Positions 55,094-62,038 of a DNA stretch of 64,000 bases are shown in pieces (the first letter of the stretch is position 1; each line of letters begins with the position of its first letter). Origin of the DNA: Stutzerimonas stutzeri (lineage in GTDB: Bacteria > Pseudomonadota > Gammaproteobacteria > Pseudomonadales > Pseudomonadaceae); NCBI RefSeq assembly GCF_000590475.1, contig NZ_CP007441.1, positions 455,038 through 519,037 of the forward strand, given 5' to 3'. Under the pieces are notes generated by a model. That model was not told where the DNA came from. It ran no database searches and was given only the letters and a program-made list of their open reading frames with translations. Position numbers and translations under genes: made by a program.

Positions 55094-56833
55094 TTACATT
55101 CGCTCCAGCGTTTCGAGGCCAAGCAGTTCCAAGCCCTGCTTGAGCGTCTTGCCGGTCAGCGCGGCGAGGCGCAGGCGGCTTTCTTTCAGGGCCTCGCTCT
55201 CTGCGGCGAGTATGGGGCAGTGCTCGTAGAAACTGGAGAACAGCCCGGCCAGGTCGTACAGGTAGCTGCACAGCAGATGCGGAACGCCCTTTTCACCGAC
55301 GCCGTTCAGCACCTCGGTGAACTGAGCGAGTTTCGCGCCTAATGCCTGTTCCTGTTCGGCGTCCAGTTGTATCTGGCCGCCAAGTCCGCTCATGCCAGTG
55401 CCCAATTTGCGGAATACGCTGGCCACACGGGTATAGGCGTAAAGCAGGTAGGGGGCGGTGTTGCCTTCGAAGCTGAGCATTTGCTCGAAATTGAAGCTGT
55501 AATCGCTGGTGCGGTGCTTCGACAGATCCGCATATTTCACGGCGCCGATCCCGACGGCGTGAGCGATCTGACGTAATTCTGCTTCATCCAGCTCCGGATT
55601 CTTGTCCTGTACCAAGCTGTAGGCGCGCTGCTCGGCTTCGTTGAGCAGGTCGACGAGCTTCACGGTGCCACCGTCGCGGGTCTTGAAGGGGCGGCCGTCG
55701 GCACCGTTCATGGTGCCGAAGCCCATGTGCTCGAGTTGCATGTCGTCGTGGACGAAGCCGGCGCGGCGTGCAACCTCGAAAGCCATTTGGAAATGCAGTG
55801 CTTGACGCTGGTCGACGAAATACAGCGCACGGTCGGCTTTGAGCTGCTGACTGCGGTAGCGCATGGAGGCCAGGTCGGTGGTCGCGTATAGGTAGCCGCC
55901 ACCGGCTTTCTGGACGATTACCGGCAAGGGGTTGCCTTCGGCATTCTTGAACTCGTCGAGAAAGACGCACTGGGCGCCGTTGCTTTCGCTCAGCAGGCCA
56001 TTGGCCTTGAGCGACTCGACAATGTCGCCCAGTTCGGCGTTGTAGGCACTCTCGCCTTTGACGTCGTCCGGCGTCAGCTTGACGTTGAGGCGGTCGTAGA
56101 CCTTCTGGCAGTGCGACAAAGATATCTCGTTGAAGCGGGTCCACAGGCGCAGGCAGTCGGCATCACCTGCTTGCAGCTTCACCACTAACTCACGGGCCCG
56201 ATCGGCGAACTCGGCAGAGTCGTCGAAGCGCTGTTTGGCCGCGCGATAGAACTGCTCGAGGTCGGACAGCTCGCTTTCGGCTGCGGCGGGATTTTCCTCC
56301 AGGTAGGCCAGCAGCATGCCGAACTGGGTGCCCCAGTCGCCGACATGATTCTGCCGGATCACCTCATCGCCGAGGTATTCCAGCACCCGCGCCACGGCGT
56401 CGCCGATGATGGTGGAGCGCAGGTGACCCACGTGCATTTCCTTGGCCAGGTTCGGCGAGGAAAGGTCGACCACGACCCGCTGGGGTGGGCTTGCCTTGCT
56501 GACGCCCAGATGCGAATCGTCGAGCGCGGCGTCGAGGCGCTGGGCCAGTGCGGCGCTGTTTTGGAAGAAATTGAGAAAGCCTGGACCCGCGATTTCTACC
56601 CTGCTGACGCCAGGGTCCGCCGGCAGTGCTTCGATGAGCTTTTGAGCGAGATCGCGAGGTTTCATCCCGGCAGGCTTGGCCAGCATCATCGCGATGTTGC
56701 TGGCGAAATCACCGTGTGTCTTGTCACGAGTGTTCTCCACCTGGATGGTCGGACTCAATCCGTCGGGCAGCACGCCGTCAGCGGTGAGGCGAGTCAGGGC
56801 TTGCTGGATCAGGTGGCGAATGCTGTCTTTCAT
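55094..56833 (-). CDS. argS: Arginyl-tRNA synthetase
   Basis: 579 aa class I synthetase. N-terminal Add-1 domain (residues 1-110, SIRHLIQQALTRL), HIGH-type motif HVGHLRSTIIGD, preceded by VVDLSSPNLAKEMHVGH. The C-terminal DALR helical anticodon domain ends with LRLAALTGKTLKQGLELLGLETLERM, the usual terminus. As in many ArgRS, the KMSKS motif is degenerate. It lies between priA and the SPOR gene on the minus strand. Confidence 0.97.
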   Translation of the reverse strand: MKDSIRHLIQQALTRLTADGVLPDGLSPTIQVENTRDKTHGDFASNIAMMLAKPAGMKPRDLAQKLIEALPADPGVSRVEIAGPGFLNFFQNSAALAQRLDAALDDSHLGVSKASPPQRVVVDLSSPNLAKEMHVGHLRSTIIGDAVARVLEYLGDEVIRQNHVGDWGTQFGMLLAYLEENPAAAESELSDLEQFYRAAKQRFDDSAEFADRARELVVKLQAGDADCLRLWTRFNEISLSHCQKVYDRLNVKLTPDDVKGESAYNAELGDIVESLKANGLLSESNGAQCVFLDEFKNAEGNPLPVIVQKAGGGYLYATTDLASMRYRSQQLKADRALYFVDQRQALHFQMAFEVARRAGFVHDDMQLEHMGFGTMNGADGRPFKTRDGGTVKLVDLLNEAEQRAYSLVQDKNPELDEAELRQIAHAVGIGAVKYADLSKHRTSDYSFNFEQMLSFEGNTAPYLLYAYTRVASVFRKLGTGMSGLGGQIQLDAEQEQALGAKLAQFTEVLNGVGEKGVPHLLCSYLYDLAGLFSSFYEHCPILAAESEALKESRLRLAALTGKTLKQGLELLGLETLERM

Positions 56834-56947
56834 TGTTTGCTCGGTCGGCCCAAAGGCTTTGGTCGAAACTGGGCATTATCGGTGTCCGGGGGGCGAACCT
56901 TCAAGGCTTAAGGCGCTTAGTTGCTGGTTACGGGTTGGTTTGCTCCG

Positions 56948-59170
56948 TTAGAACAGATCGATCGGATCTACATCCAGTGACCAACGTACCGTGCGACTGC
57001 CCGGCAGCGCTTCCACCAGGGGCAGCCACGCGCTCATCAGCCTGTGCAAGGGTGCACGGGCGTTGGCCTGAAGCAGCAGCTGCGCACGAAAGCGCCCCGC
57101 ACGACGCTCCATCGGAGCGGGCACCGGGCCCAGTAATTCGACGCCACCTAAGCCGAGCTGCGTTATTAGCTGTTCGGCCTGGTGGCAGGCCTGGTCGAGA
57201 AATTCTTCGGCGTGGCCGGGTTTTGCCGCTTCGGCACGTAGCAGCGCGAGATGACTGAACGGCGGCAAGCCGGCGGCGCGGCGCTCGCTCAACGCCTGGT
57301 CGGCGAAAGCGAAGTAGCCTTGTTCGGTCAATTGGACCAACAACGGATGGTCGGCCAGGTGAGTCTGGATGATGACCTTGCCGGGCTCTTCGGCTCGGCC
57401 TGCGCGCCCCGCCACCTGTACGATCAATTGGGCCATTCGTTCGCTGGCACGAAAGTCTGCCGAGAACAGGCCGCCGTCCGCATCAAGGATCGCGACCAAA
57501 GTAACTCGAGGGAAGTGATGGCCCTTGGCGAGCATCTGGGTGCCCACCAGCACGCAAGGTTCGCCACGGTTGATGACGGTCAGCAATTGCTCCATCGAAC
57601 CCTTGCGTGAGGTGCTGTCGCGGTCGATGCGCAGCACCGGATATTCCGGGAAGATGATGCCCAGCCGCTCTTCCGCGCGCTCGGTACCGGCGCCTACCGG
57701 GCGCAGGTCGAGCTTGCTGCACTCCGGACAACTGCGCGGCGGGCGCTCGGCATGACCGCAATGGTGGCAGCGCAGCTCGTTGTGGCGCTGATGGAGGGTC
57801 ATCCGGGCGTCGCAACGCGGGCACTGGCTGAGCCAGCCGCAATCATGGCAGAGCAGCGAAGGGGCGAAGCCGCGGCGGTTCAGAAAGACCAACACCTGCT
57901 GCCCGGCTGCCAGCGTCTGTGCCATGGCTTGCTGCAGTGGGCCGGAGATCCCCGAATCCAGCGGACGGCTTTTCACATCCAGGCGCAGGAACCGGGGCGC
58001 CTGGGCACCACCAGCACGCTGGGTCAGCTTCAACAGCGCGTAGCGGCCAATGTGCGCATTGTGCAGACTTTCCAGCGACGGCGTCGCCGATCCCAGCAAG
58101 ATCGGCAGGCTCTCCTGACGTGCCCTGACCACCGCCAGGTCGCGGGCGTGATAGCGCAGGCCTTCCTGCTGTTTATAAGAGGCGTCGTGCTCCTCGTCGA
58201 GAATGATAAGCCCTGGGTTTTTCATCGGGGTGAACAGCGCCGACCGGGTGCCGATGATGATGTCCGCCTCGCCATCGCGGGCTGCCAGCCAGGCGTCCAG
58301 GCGTTCGCGATCGTTGACATTGGAGTGCAGCAGGGCGATACGGGCATTGAAGCGCTTTTCGAAGCGCGCCAGGGTTTGCGGGCCGAGGTTGATTTCTGGA
58401 ATCAACACCAGCGCCTGCTTACCGGATTCGAGTACTTGGTGGATCAGCTGTAGGTAGACTTCGGTCTTGCCGCTGCCGGTAACGCCGGCCAGGAGGAATG
58501 TCTGGAAACCGCCCAGGCCGGTACGAATGGCTTCGAACGCGGCGCGTTGTTCTTGATTCAACGGAAGTTCCGGTTGCAGCAGCCAGCTACCTTGGTGTCG
58601 TCGAGCCTGATGGCTGCGCCGGGTCTCGACGCGCAGCAATCCCTTCTGCAGCAACAGATCGAGGCTGTCCTTGCTCAATTGCAGTTGGGTCAATAACGAG
58701 TGCGCCACCCCGTGTGGATGTTGGCCGATGGTCTTAAGCGCATTGCGCTGACGTGGCGCCCGAGAGAGGCGCGGATCCTCCGGACGCGCTCCATTGGCAA
58801 CATGCCAGTAACGTTCCTGCCTGGCCTCGGCGGGCTCGCCCTGACGCAGTAGGACCGGCAGCGCCCAACTGAGCGTGTCGCCTAAACTGTGCTGGTAGTA
58901 CTGAGCGGTCCACAGGCAAAGCTTGAACAGCGACGACGGTAGGGAAGGGCGCGCATCCAGCAGCTCCAGCGCTGGTTTGAGCTTCGCCTCGGGAACCTCG
59001 CTGTGGTTGACGACTTCCGCCAGAATTCCGACGATCTCGCGCCGACCGAAGGGTACCCGCAACCGCATGCCTGGCTGCAGCGACGCATGTGGGATGCCGG
59101 CGGGCGGCAGATAATCGAAGAGCCTGCGCAGTGGCGAGGGCAGCGCGAGGCGAAGTATGGGCTGGAGCAC
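56948..59170 (-). CDS. priA: Primosomal protein N' (PriA helicase)
   Basis: 740 aa from the GTG at 59170, which has AAGGA 8 bases ahead and gives MLQPILRLALPSPLRRLFDYLPPAG; an in-frame TTG at 59239 would add 23 unsupported residues. PriA restarts collapsed forks. Seen: the N-terminal 3'-end-binding domain, Walker A GVTGSGKTE, Walker B DEEH, eight zinc cysteines in two clusters (from CHDCGWLSQCPRC to CHHCGHAERPPRSCPEC), and the helicase C-terminal block. It ends DVDPIDLF. It is divergent from rpmE. Confidence 0.95.
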   Translation of the reverse strand: MLQPILRLALPSPLRRLFDYLPPAGIPHASLQPGMRLRVPFGRREIVGILAEVVNHSEVPEAKLKPALELLDARPSLPSSLFKLCLWTAQYYQHSLGDTLSWALPVLLRQGEPAEARQERYWHVANGARPEDPRLSRAPRQRNALKTIGQHPHGVAHSLLTQLQLSKDSLDLLLQKGLLRVETRRSHQARRHQGSWLLQPELPLNQEQRAAFEAIRTGLGGFQTFLLAGVTGSGKTEVYLQLIHQVLESGKQALVLIPEINLGPQTLARFEKRFNARIALLHSNVNDRERLDAWLAARDGEADIIIGTRSALFTPMKNPGLIILDEEHDASYKQQEGLRYHARDLAVVRARQESLPILLGSATPSLESLHNAHIGRYALLKLTQRAGGAQAPRFLRLDVKSRPLDSGISGPLQQAMAQTLAAGQQVLVFLNRRGFAPSLLCHDCGWLSQCPRCDARMTLHQRHNELRCHHCGHAERPPRSCPECSKLDLRPVGAGTERAEERLGIIFPEYPVLRIDRDSTSRKGSMEQLLTVINRGEPCVLVGTQMLAKGHHFPRVTLVAILDADGGLFSADFRASERMAQLIVQVAGRAGRAEEPGKVIIQTHLADHPLLVQLTEQGYFAFADQALSERRAAGLPPFSHLALLRAEAAKPGHAEEFLDQACHQAEQLITQLGLGGVELLGPVPAPMERRAGRFRAQLLLQANARAPLHRLMSAWLPLVEALPGSRTVRWSLDVDPIDLF

Positions 59171-59304
59171 ACGGAAGTCCTTGGCGGCGAATGCCGATGT
59201 TAAACGATCCAGCGCGGCTGCAGGCCTGGATGCGCTCAAGGATCCGGCTCATCTACGATCAGGTTGTCGTGCGAGCGGGCCTTTCGCCAGCCGATCAGCT
59301 GCCC

Positions 59305-59332
59305 TTGCATCACTACCGCTCTCTGGTATCAT
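59305..59332 (+). promoter_or_regulatory. Sigma70 promoter of rpmE
   Basis: TTGCAT and TATCAT separated by 16 bp, ending 67 bp before the rpmE ATG. A good match for a strongly expressed ribosomal protein gene. Confidence 0.65.
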
Positions 59333-59398
59333 TCGCGCCCTTCCGTGCGGTACTCGACATAGGGTCGGGTGGCGGCACAAGTCCTAGAGGATTTTTCC

Positions 59399-59611
59399 AT
59401 GAAAGCCGATATCCATCCTAATTACGTTGAAATCGAAGCCACTTGCAGCTGCGGCAATGTCATCAAGACGCGCTCCACACTGGCTAAGAACCTGAGCATC
59501 GACGTTTGCTCCGAGTGCCATCCGTTCTACACCGGCAAGCAGAAAGTGCTGGATACCGGCGGCCGTATCGACCGCTTCAAGCAGCGTTTCGGTGTGTTCG
59601 GCGCTAAGTAA
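59399..59611 (+). CDS. rpmE: 50S ribosomal protein L31
   Basis: 70 aa (MKADIHPNYVEIEATCSCGN). The zinc-binding cysteines are present (CSC at 16-18 and CSEC at 37-40), so this is the C+ zinc form rather than the zinc-free paralogue. The protein sits at the central protuberance and bridges the subunits. Its terminator-like hairpin is not in the intergenic gap but inside the next gene, at 59655-59684. Confidence 0.97.
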   Translation: MKADIHPNYVEIEATCSCGNVIKTRSTLAKNLSIDVCSECHPFYTGKQKVLDTGGRIDRFKQRFGVFGAK

Positions 59612-59633
59612 GCTATCGCCGCAGCGGGAATCC

Positions 59634-60428
59634 ATGAGGTTTTCCGAGCATCTGAAAAAGGCGTCCCTGGTGGGCGCCTTTTTTGTTTTCGTCGTTTCCA
59701 GCCTGCAGGCGCAGGCGCTTTGTCCCGCCAGCGGACCGCTATCGTTGGTGAAGGTGGCGACGGTCATTGATGGCGACACTCTGCGCCTGACCGACGGGCG
59801 CCGCGTGCGGCTCATTGGCCTGAACGCGCCTGAGGTAGGCCGTAAGGGGCGCAGTGCCGAGCCTTTCGCGGAGGCGGCCAAGCGGCGGTTGCAGGCGGTG
59901 GTGAAGGCCAGCGGCGGACGCATAAGTTTGCGCCTCGGGGAGGCATCCAAGGACCATTATGGCCGGATCTTGGCTCATGCTTTCGATGAACATGGCGAGA
60001 ATCTGGAAGCTGTCCTGCTTGCCGATGGGCTGGGATTTTTTGTCGCTATCGCGCCAAACACCTTGTTGGTCGATTGCCATCGGGCGGTGGAGCAGCAGGC
60101 ACGGCTCGCCGGCAAGGGTGTCTGGCATGAGTCACCGATCATCTCGACTGAACGCGTGCGCCGAGGCGGTTTTGCGCTGGTCAGGGCGCGTGTCGATCGG
60201 CTGGTGACCAATCGGGGTGGTGTCTGGTTAGAGCTGGATGGCTCGCTGGTGCTGCAGGTTCCGCATGAGGTCGTTGCGGCATTCGCCGATTCGCTGGCAG
60301 AGCTGCCGGGAAAGCAGGTCGAGGCGAGAGGTTGGGTAATCGATCGCAAAGGTCGAGTGGACGTGTCGCGTCAGGCTCGCTGGATGTTGAAAATAAGCCA
60401 TCCGTCGATGCTTGTTCCGCTGCCGTGA
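59634..60428 (+). CDS. Secreted staphylococcal-nuclease-like protein
   Basis: 264 aa from the ATG at 59634. Signal peptide about 1-28 (LVGAFFVFVVSSLQAQA). SNase/TNase domain about 40-165: VIDGDTLRLTDGRRVRLIGLNAPEVG with the Asp and Arg of the active site, the second Arg/Glu area near ASKDHYGRILAHAF, and GLGFFVAIAP. A C-terminal OB-like extension (about 175-264: VTNRGGVWLELDGSLVLQVPHE) is not part of classical nucleases and may be a second binding domain. It lies 22 bp after rpmE, and a terminator hairpin overlaps its 5' codons. Confidence 0.9.
   Translation: MRFSEHLKKASLVGAFFVFVVSSLQAQALCPASGPLSLVKVATVIDGDTLRLTDGRRVRLIGLNAPEVGRKGRSAEPFAEAAKRRLQAVVKASGGRISLRLGEASKDHYGRILAHAFDEHGENLEAVLLADGLGFFVAIAPNTLLVDCHRAVEQQARLAGKGVWHESPIISTERVRRGGFALVRARVDRLVTNRGGVWLELDGSLVLQVPHEVVAAFADSLAELPGKQVEARGWVIDRKGRVDVSRQARWMLKISHPSMLVPLP
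59655..59684 (+). terminator. Intrinsic terminator of rpmE inside the nuclease coding sequence
   Basis: GGCGTCC-CTGGT-GGGCGCC at 59660-59678 (one T-G wobble), preceded by A5 and followed by TTTTTTGTTTT. It begins about 45 bp past the rpmE stop and lies in codons 8-17 of the nuclease signal peptide. By structure it is as strong as the other terminators in the window. Confidence 0.8.
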
Positions 60429-60593
60429 CTTGCCTCTCGTCCGTCAGGGCTGAGGAAATTAATCTCGTCTGTCAACTGAAAGTCGTAGAGCCAGCACTTG
60501 ACAGTCAGCTTTCCCTTGGCTTGTGACGGCGCTCGCTCTTGGCGTATGCTCGGCCTCCTGTCTGTCCCCCAGTAAAAATAAGCGGAATGCCTC

Positions 60594-61862
60594 ATGACTG
60601 ACCTGAAAACTGCCGCTCTCGACTACCATTCCCAGCCTCGTCCGGGAAAGCTGAGTGTCGAGCTGACCAAGCCCACCTCCACCGCTCGTGATTTATCGCT
60701 GGCGTACAGCCCTGGCGTAGCGGAGCCGGTTCGAGAAATCGCTCGTGATCCGGAGCTGGCTTACCGATACACCGGTAAAGGCAATCTGGTCGCGGTGATC
60801 TCCGATGGCACCGCGATTCTTGGCCTGGGCAATCTGGGGCCGCTGGCATCCAAGCCGGTCATGGAAGGCAAGGGAGTTCTGTTCAAGCGATTTGCCGGCG
60901 TTGACGTGTTCGACATCGAAGTCGATGCGGAAAGTCCTCAGGCCTTCATCGATACGGTCAAGCGTATTTCCATCACTTTCGGTGGAATCAACCTGGAAGA
61001 CATCAAGGCACCTGAGTGCTTCGAGATCGAGCGGGCGCTGATCGAGCAATGCGATATTCCGGTATTCCACGACGACCAGCATGGCACCGCTATCGTCACG
61101 GCGGCGGGCATGATCAATGCGCTGGAAATCGCTGGCAAGACGCTGGAGCAGGCTAAAATCGTCTGTCTCGGCGCTGGTGCTGCGGCGACCTCCTGCATGA
61201 AATTGCTGGTCAGCATGGGGGCGAAGGTCGAGAATATTTTCATGATCGACCGCAAGGGTGTCGTCCACGCTGGCCGCGACGATCTGAATCAGTACAAGGC
61301 AGTGTTTGCTCACGAGACAGACAAGCGCACCCTGGATGACGCGCTCGATGGCGCTGATGTCTTTGTAGGCCTGTCCGGCCCCAATCTGCTGAGCGCCGAA
61401 GGCCTCAAGCTGATGGCGGCAAACCCGGTAGTGTTCGCGTGCTCGAACCCCGATCCGGAGATCAGTCCAGAGCTCGCTCACGCGACCCGCTCCGATGTAA
61501 TCATGGCCACTGGCCGCTCGGATTATCCGAACCAAGTCAATAATGTGCTGGGTTTCCCCTTCATTTTCCGCGGGGCGCTGGATGTTCGTGCGTCGCGCAT
61601 CAATGAAGAAATGAAAATCGCGGCGGCAGAGGCTCTGCGTGAGCTGGCCAAGCTGCCGGTTCCTGCTGAGGTGGCAGCCGCTTATGGCGTTGACCAGCTT
61701 CAGTTTGGGCGTGAGTACATCATTCCGAAACCAATGGATCCTCGCTTGATTACACTCGTCTCGGATGCGGTGGCTAAAGCGGCGATCGAAAGCGGGGTCG
61801 CGACACTACCGTATCCGTCGAACTACCCGCTCAAATCGGTCGATGATGTATTCAATGGCTGA
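60594..61862 (+). CDS. maeB: Malic enzyme (short MaeB type)
   Basis: 422 aa. Oxidative decarboxylation of malate to pyruvate. Malic-enzyme N-terminal domain (YSPGVAEPVREIARDPELAYRYTGKGNLVAVISDGTAILGLGNLG) and NAD(P)-binding domain (GKTLEQAKIVCLGAGAAATSCMKLLVS). It lacks the phosphotransacetylase-like C-terminal half of E. coli MaeB and is therefore the short form, usual in Pseudomonas. The cofactor cannot be settled by eye. GCGGA lies before the ATG at 60594. A perfect bidirectional terminator follows. Confidence 0.94.
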   Translation: MTDLKTAALDYHSQPRPGKLSVELTKPTSTARDLSLAYSPGVAEPVREIARDPELAYRYTGKGNLVAVISDGTAILGLGNLGPLASKPVMEGKGVLFKRFAGVDVFDIEVDAESPQAFIDTVKRISITFGGINLEDIKAPECFEIERALIEQCDIPVFHDDQHGTAIVTAAGMINALEIAGKTLEQAKIVCLGAGAAATSCMKLLVSMGAKVENIFMIDRKGVVHAGRDDLNQYKAVFAHETDKRTLDDALDGADVFVGLSGPNLLSAEGLKLMAANPVVFACSNPDPEISPELAHATRSDVIMATGRSDYPNQVNNVLGFPFIFRGALDVRASRINEEMKIAAAEALRELAKLPVPAEVAAAYGVDQLQFGREYIIPKPMDPRLITLVSDAVAKAAIESGVATLPYPSNYPLKSVDDVFNG

Positions 61863-61903
61863 TTAAGGCTCATTGGTCCTGCTTCGGCTGGCCTAGTGAT
61901 CTC

Positions 61904-61936
61904 AAACAAAACCCAGCTTCGGCTGGGTTTTTGTTT
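61904..61936. terminator. Bidirectional intrinsic terminator
   Basis: AAACAAAACCCAGC-TTCG-GCTGGGTTTTTGTTT. A 6-bp GC stem with TTCG loop, flanked by complementary A and T runs, works in both directions. It lies between maeB (+) and the penicillin-binding protein gene (-). Confidence 0.9.
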
Positions 61937-62038
61937 GGATGCTGACGGGGTAGCTGGGCCGTGCAAGAAGGGGACTTTCCCTAGTCTCAAGATCCTCTGC
62001 GACCGCAGCCAGATGGCGATCGCAGAATCACTCATAGC

